This document shows positions 9,382 to 17,533 of a stretch of DNA of 64,000 bases, in pieces. Both the position numbers and the translations under genes were made by a program. Positions within the stretch are counted from its first letter, which is position 1; every line of letters starts with the position of its first letter. The notes below the pieces were generated by a model. It was not told where the DNA came from and did no database searches. It saw nothing but the letters and a program-made list of their open reading frames with translations. Origin of the DNA: Arthrobacter sp. V1I9 (GTDB taxonomy: Bacteria; Actinomycetota; Actinomycetes; Actinomycetales; Micrococcaceae); the NCBI RefSeq assembly GCF_030817075.1, contig NZ_JAUSYU010000001.1:1302001-1366000 (forward strand), read 5' to 3'.

Positions 9382-9756
9382 GGCAAGATCTTTATCGCTG
9401 CCGGCGACGGCAGGTCACGAATAGGCGGCGCTCTCCTGCTCTTCAACCATCCGCTGCTCCAGGAATCCATGGCTTCGTAGCGGTCCGGTGGGATATACGG
9501 CCCATAAGTTTTGAATCGGTGGCCTGAATCTTTGCCATGCTTATCCGCTGCCCGATGAACGAATAAATAGCTCCCAATTCATTCGTGCAATGGTTTTCCT
9601 CCTGCTGACCGACGCCGCGCAGCAGGAGGTGGCCACCGAAAATTTATAGTGCCTGCGCCCGATCAAAGGTTAAGCGTTCAACGCAGGTACTATTCTTGAG
9701 GGGATTTCCGATATAACCCTGAAGAAATATATCGGGCTGCTACTTGTATGAGGACC
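9382..9756. other. Intergenic region with two inverted repeats
   Basis: No coding sequence of note is visible here, and it is more AT-rich than its surroundings. A 10-bp inverted repeat (CCTCCTGCTG 9598-9607 / CAGCAGGAGG 9620-9629) forms a hairpin without a clear T-tract on the plus strand, and a second (CCGATATA 9708-9715 / TATATCGG 9728-9735) sits just upstream of the next gene and could be an operator. This probably separates the glycan operon from the next transcription unit. Confidence 0.4.
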
Positions 9757-11016
9757 ATGATCGTGACCGACCGCGCCGGCGTGTGGAACCCCCGACTGCA
9801 AAGAGTCTCGGCACACGCCGGACTCGCCCTGCTCTTCCTTATGGCCGTAGCCATGATGGGGCCGGGAGTCGTATGGGGCGACACTGTCCAGTACATAAGA
9901 ATCGCTGACCAACTGCAAGGAGTTCCCGCCGACCAGGCATGGCTGCACGCTTTCACCGAATTCTGTAAGCACCCCTCCGTGCCTTACCAAGGCACTCTTG
10001 AGAATTGCATCTCCAAGACCGTCGCAGGCCGCGGACCTGTTATCGGTTGGGTTGATCGAAACCCCCAGTACCAGGCCATTTTCTCGCCGAGGGTGGGATT
10101 CCCGCTCTTGTCGATTCCCTTTATGCGGCTTTTCGGTGAGCGCGAGGGGATGTGGCTGGTAGCCGTCATTTCGACCGCCATCGCCGGGATGCTCGCCGCC
10201 CGGCTGGCCCGGCTGGCCGGGCTCAACCTTGTGCCATCATTGCTGGTCCAACTCAGCTTTTATCTGCTGCCCACCGGCATCCCGCACGGCGTTGCGCTTC
10301 TCGCCGAAGGCCCAACGCTGGCGTCGGCCCTGGTCATGGCCATCGGGTTGGCCCGCATCCTGCGCGGCGCCCGTCGGCGTGGCACGCTCCTGCTGATACT
10401 CGGCCTAGCGTTGGTGTTTTTCTTCAAATACTCCTCGGCGGTGCTGCTGTGTGTGAGCATCCTGCTCGTCTGTATCGGACTGCTCATCTTCAAGGATTAC
10501 CGCCGTTACAGCCAGATCCGGCTCGCCATCATTGTTGCAACCTTGATGATCGTGGCTTCTCTTGCCATCAATTCGCTGTTTGGCTTCCCGGGCCTCAATG
10601 AGAGCCTGCAGGACACTTTTACGGACCACTTCCGCCACCCCCCAGTGGACGATCCGTTCAACCGCCTGATGGCGCTGGAGGTGGACTTTCTCTGGAGGTT
10701 CATCATTGCCCTTCCCGCCAACGCGGCCTACCTGCTCGTGTTCGTGGCAGGCGTATTGGGATATGTGCGGGCCATGCGGGAGAAACTGCTGCCGCCCGCC
10801 GGCTGGGCGGGCGTAGCACTCTCCCTCTACGGAATTCTCAGCGTCGTCGGACATCCCGTTTATACGCAGGCAGATCGGCTCGGATCAAGCCTCTGGGTAG
10901 GCGTCGCCATGGGCGTTGGTCTGCTCGCCAGGTCAGTAGCAGCCGGCGTAGTGCGCCGCAAGAGGGCCCGGCAGGATCCGGCGGCCAGCGGAAGGCGGGC
11001 CTGGCCTCACACCTGA
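9757..11016 (+). CDS. Polytopic membrane protein, possible GT-C-type glycosyltransferase
   Basis: About 419 residues with roughly 8-10 hydrophobic helices. An extracytoplasmic loop after the first helix contains WGDTVQYIRIADQL, an acidic motif reminiscent of the catalytic first loop of GT-C mannosyltransferase-like proteins; this resemblance is only suggestive. The start is uncertain: ATG 9748, ATG 9757 and GTG 9763 are in frame, and GAGG at 9750-9753 best serves 9757 or 9763. The C-terminus is basic. It follows the glycan locus and precedes the interrupted terminator. A role in assembling the same surface glycan is inferred from location. Confidence 0.6.
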   Translation: MIVTDRAGVWNPRLQRVSAHAGLALLFLMAVAMMGPGVVWGDTVQYIRIADQLQGVPADQAWLHAFTEFCKHPSVPYQGTLENCISKTVAGRGPVIGWVDRNPQYQAIFSPRVGFPLLSIPFMRLFGEREGMWLVAVISTAIAGMLAARLARLAGLNLVPSLLVQLSFYLLPTGIPHGVALLAEGPTLASALVMAIGLARILRGARRRGTLLLILGLALVFFFKYSSAVLLCVSILLVCIGLLIFKDYRRYSQIRLAIIVATLMIVASLAINSLFGFPGLNESLQDTFTDHFRHPPVDDPFNRLMALEVDFLWRFIIALPANAAYLLVFVAGVLGYVRAMREKLLPPAGWAGVALSLYGILSVVGHPVYTQADRLGSSLWVGVAMGVGLLARSVAAGVVRRKRARQDPAASGRRAWPHT

Positions 11017-11028
11017 CGGCAAAAAGTT

Positions 11029-11047
11029 GAGAAGGGCCGGTCGGAAA
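11029..11047. terminator. Left half of a terminator hairpin split by an IS element
   Basis: The 18 bases GAGAAGGGCCGGTCGGAA at 11029-11046 are the exact reverse complement of 12759-12776. Read on the minus strand this arm is followed by TTTTT (11025-11021). If the insertion 11048-12745 and one target-site copy are removed, the two arms join into an 18-bp stem with a 10-base loop and a U5 tail: a normal intrinsic terminator for the minus-strand GH25 gene. Confidence 0.8.
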
Positions 11048-11105
11048 TGAACTGGTCCCCGAAAGTTGGACGGAATTTCAGTTCTGACTTACGGGGAGCA
11101 GTTTC

Positions 11106-12239
11106 ATGTCTAAGAGCAGTTCGTTGTCTGAGGAGCAGCGCGCCGGTGAGAACAGGGTGGCTTTGATGAGGGACCTCGAGTTGTCGTCGTATCGCCTGAT
11201 CATCTGGGCGGGCCAGTACGGGGCCACGGCGAGGACGGCCTTCGTCCGGAACCGAAAGGCCGGCCAAGAAAAAATCCAGAGGCTTCAGCGCAGCCGGAAC
11301 CGGAGCCGCAGCGGTTGCGGCGTGAGAACGACGGATGCGCGCGGAGTTGGCCTTCCTGGAAAAGTAAAGGCCTTGAGAGACGGGGAACAGTGCTGAAGGT
11401 TCGCGCTGTGATCGCTCTCAAGGCTGAGCACCGTTTGGAAGTTCTCCTGGACGTAGTGGCGTTGGCCCGGTCCATGTTCTTCTACCACCAGTCCCGCCTC
11501 CTAGGCCCGGATCCGCGCGCCTCCGTGAAGGCTGCTATTTCAGAGATCTTCAAGAAGAACCACGCCCGGTACGGGCACCGTCGGATCCATATTGAACTGC
11601 TGAAGCAAGGTGGACAGTCGCCAAGAAGACCGTGCTGAACACGATGCGTTCCCTGCGGCTGGTTTGCAAGGTCCGAAGCAGGACGCGCTGCAACTCCTAC
11701 CAAAGCGAGAAGGGCATCGTCGCGCCCAATTTGCTGAAACGCCAGTTCGACGCAGCTGCCCCAAACCAGAAGTGGGTTACCAATGTGACGGAGCTCAGCG
11801 TCGGTGACCGGCAGCTCTACCAGTCACCGATCATGGATCTTTTGACCGGCGGATCATGTCCTAGGCCATTGGCGCCCCGCCCAACTTGGAGCTGGCCAAT
11901 GCCTCGCTGCGCGGCGCCTTTGGCCACGCTGGAGGACGGGCAGAAATCTCTCGTGCATTCCGACCAGGGATTCCAATATCAGGACAACCCCTGGCGCACA
12001 ATCTTGGCGAACGCTGGCGCGGTCCAATCGATGTCACGCAAAGCCAACTGCTACGACAATGCCGTCACGGAGAACTTTTTCGGACACCTGAAGGAAGAAC
12101 TCTTCCACCGCGTCTCATTCTCAACACGGACGCAGGCATCGGCGCTGCACGACTTAGCTGGTACAACACCGAAAGAATTTCCATCAAGCTCAAGGGTCTG
12201 AGCCCGATACACTATCGTGCTCAGATGCTTGCGGCATAG
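11106..12239 (+). pseudogene. IS3-family transposase (orfA + orfB), multiple frameshifts
   Basis: The orfA start (MSKSSSLSEEQRAGENRVAL) at 11106 soon leaves frame. The orfB sequence then continues in pieces: ARYGHRRIHIELLKQGG near 11565, PNQKWVTNVTELSV near 11762, LVHSDQGFQY near 11950, SMSRKANCYDNAVTENFFGH near 12031, and YNTERISIKLKGLSPIHYRA at the end in yet another frame. At least three frame changes are needed to read it through. The first residue of the DDE triad, normally Asp in W-x-T-D, is Asn here (WVTN), while the second Asp and the Glu (VTENFF) remain. It is clearly non-functional as written. Confidence 0.9.
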
Positions 12240-12722
12240 GTCCTCTTAGCCAACCCAAAACTAGCTTGAGTCACGCCGCCGCCGTCCTAACGGGGCCATT
12301 CAAACCTGCCATAGCCATCGATAACATTGCTCCTTCAGAGCTAAAGGACCTCGCTTATCCAAGACTCTCAGTGAGCGGAGTCCCCTTTTCCCACTGCTCG
12401 TTGTAGCGCTGAATCATTTCCAGATCATCAAGCTCTACTACCAAGGAGAACGTGAAGACTTCCTTGGGTATACGGCGATTGTGCATTAAACCAAGGCCCA
12501 GTTGCGTTGTTAGTGGTTTGCGGAACCCACCCCGGGCAGTTGAGGTAGGAAGACGAGTCCCACAATGACCAGTGCATCTGGTGGAGGGCGAACGACGTCC
12601 ATTTGTACCGTTCGGTCACATAGCGCCCATAGAACTTCCCAGCAACGAGAAAGGCTCCGTCCCAAGTGGGACGGAGCCTTCTTCGAAGAGCCAATCACTG
12701 GCCGCTAAGGTGAATTAGCGAA
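12240..12722. other. Non-transposase segment inside the IS boundaries
   Basis: This lies between the transposase end and the right inverted repeat. A minus-strand 43-codon ORF (12486 to 12355, beginning MHNRRIPKEVFTFSLVVELD) has no clear ribosome binding site and I do not recognise it. A minus-strand ORF at 12694-12428 also gives no recognisable family. The sequence just after the transposase (CCAACCCAAAACTAGCTTGA near 12249) looks like a weak, decayed second copy of an IS right end. It may be passenger DNA or a remnant of an earlier insertion. Confidence 0.35.
12651..12680. terminator. Hairpin terminator inside the IS
   Basis: A perfect 13-bp stem, AAGGCTCCGTCCC (12651-12663) with GGGACGGAGCCTT (12668-12680), closes an AAGT loop, with TTCTTC on the plus side and TTTCTC on the minus side. 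It could stop transcripts from either side, including read-through from the GH25 gene whose own terminator is split. Confidence 0.75.
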
Positions 12723-12758
12723 TCCAACTTTCGGGGACCAGTTCAGAAATCCTCGGAG

Positions 12759-12776
12759 TTCCGACCGGCCCTTCTC
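12759..12776. terminator. Right half of the split terminator hairpin
   Basis: TTCCGACCGGCCCTTCTC pairs perfectly with 11029-11046. It starts 37 bases beyond the stop codon of the minus-strand GH25 gene, the expected distance for that gene's intrinsic terminator; the rest of the stem and the U-tract are now 1.7 kb away beyond the IS. Confidence 0.8.
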
Positions 12777-12812
12777 TGTGTTGCCTTAGCTTCAGTGCGG
12801 TAATAGCGGCGC

Positions 12813-15168
12813 CTAGAAGTAGGCCACCTTGATGCCGGATGCGCTGCGGGTCATGGTCCCGCCCTGGAAACGCACTGTCTTGTACCCGGCGTAGGCGACG
12901 GCGGCCTCGAGCGGGTAACCGAGCTTGCCCTTTTGCCAGCCGGCCAGACGCCACTGGCTCATGTACGGTTCGTTCACGGCATGGGCGCCGGTCGCAGCCG
13001 TCCAGTAAATATTTCCCTCGCTGAAGGGCTGGTAGCAGCCGCTTCCGTAGAGGCCGCAGACGACGGAGCCCTTCGGGTATCCAATCCCGCGCTGCCATCC
13101 TGCTTCACCCCAACCGGTCCAGTAGGCTCCGGTGACCGCGTGGGCTCCGGTGGTCGCGGTCCAATAGATGTTGCCTTTGGCGAAGGGCTGGTAGCAGCCG
13201 TTGCCGTAGAGGCCGCAGGTAACGGGGCCGGTAGGGTAGCCGATGCCGCGCTGCCATCCTGCTTCACCCCAACTGGTCCAGTAGGCTCCGGTGACCGCGT
13301 GGGCTCCGGTGGCGGCGGTCCAGTAGATGTTGCCTTTGGTGAAGGGCTGGTAGCAGCCGTTGTCATAGAGGCCGCAGGTAACGGGGCCGGTGGGGTAGCC
13401 GATGCCAGGTTGGAAGCCGGCTTTCTGCCAGGCGGTCCAGTAGGCTCCGGTGACTGCGTGGGCTCCGGTGGTCGCGGTCCAGTAGATGTTGCCTTTGGGT
13501 GAAGGGCTGGTAGCAGCCGTTGTCATAGAGGCCGCAGGTAACGGGGCCGGTGGGGTAGCCGATGCCGGCTTGGAAGCCGGCTTTCTGCCAGGCGGTCCAG
13601 TAGGCTCCGGTGACTGCGTGGGCTCCGGTGGCCGCGGACCAGTAGATGTTGCCTTTGGTGAATTGCTGGTAGCAGCCGCCGCCGTAAAGGCCGCAGGTCT
13701 CCATGGACTTTGGGTACCCAATGCCGTCCTGCCAACCGGCCGCCTTCCACGCCGACATGTAGGAATTCTTTACTACAAACGTCCCCAGGCCGGGTGTGTT
13801 GTAGGCATTTCCACCCTGGAACGTCTGGTGGCACGTGGAGGTCGTCGTGGGGCAGGTGGCGTCGCTGGTGGGGTAGCCGATGCCCTTTTGCCATCCGGCA
13901 TTGTCCCATGCGGTCCAATAGGATCCGGTGACCGGGTGCGCGCCCGTTGCGGCTGTCCAGTAGATGTTGCCCTTGGCATACGCGCGGTAGCAGCCGCCAC
14001 CGTAAAGTCCGCAGATGTCGGTCGTCGAGACTGCAGCGCCGAGGGGGCCTGCGGCTCCACCTGTGGCAGCCCATTTACGTTCGATGGCTCCGCCGGAGCC
14101 CAGCGAGCCTTTGGCGAACGTCTGCAACTGGGCGAGCGTGCCGTTCCAGACATTCGAGTCACCGGCGAACGGCCCGGTGCTGCTGTATTGCCAAATGCTG
14201 TACGTGCTCCAGCTCGCCGTCGGAACCGGGCCTGCGTCGTTGGTGGCGTATTTCGGGTAGGCGGCAACCCACAGGGGGTAGTCTCCAAACCCGGCAGGGT
14301 TGCCTAAGCAGCTGTTCCACCAGCTTGTGTTGGTGTAGATGACCGGGAGTCTCCCCGTCAGGGACCGCATGGTGTTCCCGAAATCCCGAACCCAGGACTG
14401 AAGCTGTGCCGGCGACATGTTGTAGCAGGTGTTGCCAAAGTAGAAACCGTTGATGGTGCGACCCTCATACGGGTTGAATTCAAAGTCCAGCACCGGCGGC
14501 AAGGTGTTACCGTCCGCAGACCAGCCCCCGCCGTTCTGCACAAAGTACCGTGCCTGGTCGGCCCCTGAGGACCAGTTGGGAATAGCGAAGTGGTAGGCAC
14601 CTCGAAGCATCCCTACATTTCGGGAGCCCTGGTACTGCGAGCTGAAGCGTTCGTTGGTGTAGTAGTTTCCTTCAGACGCTTTTACATAGGCGAAGCGCGC
14701 CCCCATGTTCCACTGCTGCTGCCAGTCCACGCTCGTCTGGTGACCGCTCACGTCCAATCCCTGAACGCCGAAAGTGGGCATCCAGGTGCCTTCTGTGGAC
14801 AGCGACTCGGTGCTTAGCCGATTGACGGCATCGGAGGGAGCTGCGGCGGTGACGCGCGCGGAGCGCTGTCCCATTTCCGCTCCGCCCACCCCAATGGCTT
14901 CAGCCATGGACTGTGTAGCCTCCTCCGAAGGTTGGGCAGTCCGCGTCTCCGCTGGAACTGCTGCTTCTTCCGGCGAGGCCGCCGCCGGAGCAGGCGCCGC
15001 AGTCTGCGGGGTACCAACTGCCGGCGAAGAAGCTATCGGCGTCGGAGAGGGTTCGACGGCGGAAGCAACCCCCGCCAGGCCCGGGCCGGCTACCAGAGAG
15101 GCAGCCAAGAGCGCTATGGCCAAGGACTTCAACGGGGGGCGACGGGACTGAGACAGGTTCCGCTTCAT
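12813..15168 (-). pseudogene. Secreted GH25 lysozyme with LGFP-type repeats, one-base frameshift
   Basis: The start ATG 15168 has GGAG six bases upstream. A signal peptide (KSLAIALLAASLVAGPGLAG) is followed by a Pro/Ala/Thr linker and a GH25 muramidase domain (about residues 130-340; GLDVSGHQTSVDW and the catalytic D-x-E in PPVLDFEFNPY), then about seven to eight cell-wall-binding repeats of some 53 residues (CGLYGxGCYQPFxKGNIYW, GAHAVTGAYW, GWQRGIGYP). The frame breaks at a GGG run, 13497-13499, where the sister repeats have GG; removing one G restores a single 784-residue protein ending VAYF. Without it the product would stop at 13363 (601 residues, scrambled end). It is either a recent mutation, a switch, or a sequencing error. 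Confidence 0.85.
12870..13990 (-). repeat. Tandem 159-bp coding repeats (LGFP-like cell-wall-binding modules)
   Basis: Repeats with a period of 159 bp (53 codons) encode the C-terminal modules of the GH25 protein. Neighbouring copies, for instance around 13321-13420 and 13480-13580, are almost identical, which favours slippage and unequal recombination. The extra G at 13497-13499 is in one of these copies. The repeats are translated in frame and have no unique spacers, so this is not a CRISPR array. Confidence 0.8.
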
Positions 15169-15284
15169 TTTTGCTCCGGAGACAATGTGGCGCTCTGGCG
15201 AACGCTCATTTGGTTACTGCTGGGTGATTTCCCCCAGGGAAAGGCACCTGACATGTGGTATTTCGACAATTAACGCGCTCACCA

Positions 15285-15298
15285 TAACACTGGTGTTA
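15285..15298. promoter_or_regulatory. Palindrome upstream of GH25 gene and tad operon
   Basis: TAACAC-TG-GTGTTA forms a 6-bp inverted repeat in the roughly 290-bp region between the divergent GH25 gene (start 15168) and tadA (start 15456). It is the right size for a TetR- or GntR-type operator, but no regulator gene is adjacent, so the assignment is speculative. Confidence 0.35.
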
Positions 15299-15455
15299 CC
15301 TAGGGAACTAGTGGTCCTGGTGTTGCTGGTGTGATTTGGGCCCGGTGTGTGTTATCCACACATGCTTCCCAAGACTTGTTGCCGAGCTTCACTCTCCCTA
15401 GGCTTTATCCAGTTGCACTGCCTCCGCCGGGGGCGGCAGTTGTATTGGGGAACGT

Positions 15456-16679
15456 ATGGACGCGTTGGGAATTGTTGAGGACGAAGTCCGCGAGCTTATC
15501 CGCCGCCGCGGGCTTGATCCGCTTCACCAGGTCGGTGAGGTCCGCCGCTTAGTGGAGGCGGCGGTATCAGACTACGACGAACGTGCGCTGATGGGTCCGC
15601 TGCCTCCGATCGGCCCTCTGGATGCTGCACGCAGGTTTCTTTTTGATGCTGTCGCCGGATTCGGTGTCCTTCAGCCGCTCTTGGACGATCCGACCATCGA
15701 AGAGGTTTGGATCAATGCGCCCAATGAAATCTACGTCGCGAGGAACGGCGAATCGGAGCTAACCTCCCTCAGCCTGACCGATCAACAGGTGCGGGACCTG
15801 GTCGAGCGGATGCTGAAGAGCTCCGGCCGCCGCTTGGATATGTCCTCGCCCTTTGTAGATGCAGCGCTGCCGGACGGGTCGAGGTTGCATGTGGTCATCC
15901 CGGACGTGACGCGAAGGCACTGGGCAGTCAACATCAGGAAGTTCGTGGTCAAAGCCAGTCGGCTTGAACATCTCGTGGAGCTTGGCACCCTCACCCCGCA
16001 GTCGGCCCGCTTCCTTGGCGCTGCAGTTTCCAGTGGGCTTAACATCCTGGTTTCAGGCGCGACTCAGGCCGGCAAGACCACGATGCTGAACTGCCTCGCA
16101 GCCAGCATCGGGAGCAGGGAACGCGTCATAACCGTCGAGGAAATTTTCGAGCTGCAGTTTCCCCTTCGGGACGTTGTCGGGTTGCAATGCCGTCAGCCCA
16201 ACCTTGAAGGTGAGGGTGCGATACCACTGCGACGCCTGGTCAAGGAAGCGCTCCGCATGCGTCCGGACCGGCTGGTGGTGGGCGAAGTCCGGGAGGCCGA
16301 GAGCCTCGACATGCTCATCGCCTTAAATTCCGGGCTTCCCGGGATGTGCACTGTCCACGCGAATTCTGCTCATGACGCCGTCACCAAGATCTGCACGCTT
16401 CCTTTGCTGGCTGGCGAGAATATCTCCAGCGCGTTCGTTGTGCCCACCGTGGCGTCCTGCATTGATCTGGTGGTGCACTGTACCCGCCGAGCTGACGGAC
16501 GCAGGGAAGTGACTGAAATCCTCGCCCTTGGCCGACGGGTTGAAAACGGCATCATCGAATCATCACCGGTGTTTGCCACAATCGACGGGATGCTGCAGCC
16601 AAGGCCCAACTCCATGCCGGCGCAGGAGAAATTTGCCAGGGCGGGATATGACGTTGCCGCGCTGCTGGATCCGCGATGA
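15456..16679 (+). CDS. tadA: Tad/Flp pilus secretion ATPase (TadA/CpaF)
   Basis: Hexameric ATPase that powers assembly of Flp-type pili at the inner face of the membrane. 407 residues: an N-terminal domain, FGVLQPLLDDPTIEEVWINAPNEIYV, then the Walker A VSGATQAGKTTMLNCL, Walker B region ERVITVEEIFELQF, and the Asp/His boxes RPDRLVVGEVREAESLDMLI and CTVHANSAHDAV. ATG 15456 is preceded by GGGGAACGT. It is the first gene of the operon and overlaps tadB at ATGA. No tadZ/cpaE gene precedes it here; the upstream gene is divergent. Confidence 0.93.
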   Translation: MDALGIVEDEVRELIRRRGLDPLHQVGEVRRLVEAAVSDYDERALMGPLPPIGPLDAARRFLFDAVAGFGVLQPLLDDPTIEEVWINAPNEIYVARNGESELTSLSLTDQQVRDLVERMLKSSGRRLDMSSPFVDAALPDGSRLHVVIPDVTRRHWAVNIRKFVVKASRLEHLVELGTLTPQSARFLGAAVSSGLNILVSGATQAGKTTMLNCLAASIGSRERVITVEEIFELQFPLRDVVGLQCRQPNLEGEGAIPLRRLVKEALRMRPDRLVVGEVREAESLDMLIALNSGLPGMCTVHANSAHDAVTKICTLPLLAGENISSAFVVPTVASCIDLVVHCTRRADGRREVTEILALGRRVENGIIESSPVFATIDGMLQPRPNSMPAQEKFARAGYDVAALLDPR

Positions 16680-17533
16680 TATCGGCACTTTTGGGAGTAA
16701 CGGCGGGTGCAGGGTTCTTCCTGATCTGGTGGTCCTTCTGGGAGTCACCGAAACCTGCGTTTCCCAAGGAAAGGACCAGCCGCCTCGCTGACCTCCTTGC
16801 CGGGGCGGGAATAGAGAAGGTGTCGGCATCAGGACTGGTGGGCACCTGCCTTGGGCTCGGACTTTTCGTAGGCCTTGTCTTTTTTGCAGTGACCCACTCG
16901 TGGCCAATCTCCTTCTGCTTCGGGTTGTTTGGGGCCTGGCTTCCGGTAACAGTCCTTCGCTGGAAGGCAAAGAAGAGGAGCGCGTTGCTGCGCACACTCT
17001 GGCCCGACGTCGTCGACCACCTCCGTTCTGCCATCCGCGCAGGGCTGCCGCTGCCGGAGGCCCTCATCCAGCTCGGTGACAAAGGCCCCGAGGAACTCCG
17101 CTACGTCTTCAGGGATTTCGGTGCAGACTATCGGGCCGGAGGCCAGTTCGAGGCCTCGCTCAACCAGCTCAAGCACCGGCTGGCCGATCCTGTTGCGGAC
17201 CGAATCGTGGAGGCGCTGCGCCTGACAAGGGAGGTTGGAGGCTCAGACCTCGGAAAGCTCCTCGGAACCCTGGCTGAGTTTCTGCGGGAAAGCGCCCGCA
17301 CTCGCAGTGAGCTGGAAGCACGGCAGTCCTGGACAATAAACGCAGCACGGCTCGCCGTTGCCGCGCCCTGGATCGTCATGATGCTCCTTGCGACGAGACC
17401 GGAGGCAGTGCAGGCATACAACACGCCGATGGGTGCCGCCGTTCTGCTTGGAGGCTTGGTCGTTTCCCTGTTCTGCTACTCCGTGATGCTTCGGATTGGT
17501 GCACTTCCCCAAGACGAGAGGGTGCTCAGGTGA
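16676..17533 (+). CDS. tadB: Tad pilus inner-membrane protein TadB
   Basis: A 285-residue type II secretion F-domain protein. Hydrophobic segments at the N-terminus (LLGVTAGAGFFLIWW), around residues 60-100, and near the C-terminus flank the cytoplasmic F domain, which includes LWPDVVDHLRSAIRAGLPLP and ALRLTREVGGSDLG. It forms the platform through which pilin is extruded and pairs with TadC. It overlaps tadA by four bases (ATGA) and the next gene at GTGATGG, so the three are translationally coupled. Confidence 0.88.
   Translation: MISALLGVTAGAGFFLIWWSFWESPKPAFPKERTSRLADLLAGAGIEKVSASGLVGTCLGLGLFVGLVFFAVTHSWPISFCFGLFGAWLPVTVLRWKAKKRSALLRTLWPDVVDHLRSAIRAGLPLPEALIQLGDKGPEELRYVFRDFGADYRAGGQFEASLNQLKHRLADPVADRIVEALRLTREVGGSDLGKLLGTLAEFLRESARTRSELEARQSWTINAARLAVAAPWIVMMLLATRPEAVQAYNTPMGAAVLLGGLVVSLFCYSVMLRIGALPQDERVLR

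Larger units (their letters stand above)
11048..12745 (+). mobile_element. Degenerate IS3-family (IS150-like) insertion sequence
   Basis: Perfect 23-bp terminal inverted repeats at 11048-11070 and 12723-12745 begin TGAACTGGTCCCC, typical of the IS150 group of IS3, and are flanked by a 4-bp direct repeat GAAA (11044-11047 and 12746-12749). Inside is a frameshifted transposase (11106-12239) followed by about 480 bases of unrelated sequence, so the element is longer (1698 bp) than usual for this group. The ends and target duplication are intact, but the transposase is broken and its first catalytic aspartate is changed, so the copy is unlikely to move by itself. Confidence 0.88.

Noticed and set aside
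12428..12694. 88-codon minus-strand frame inside the IS
   Set aside because: No recognisable family and no supported start; it crosses the hairpin terminator at 12651-12680, so it is unlikely to be translated.
12870..13990. Regular repeats of about 159 bp that could look like a CRISPR or satellite array
   Set aside because: They are in-frame coding repeats of a secreted protein with no unique spacers of constant size.
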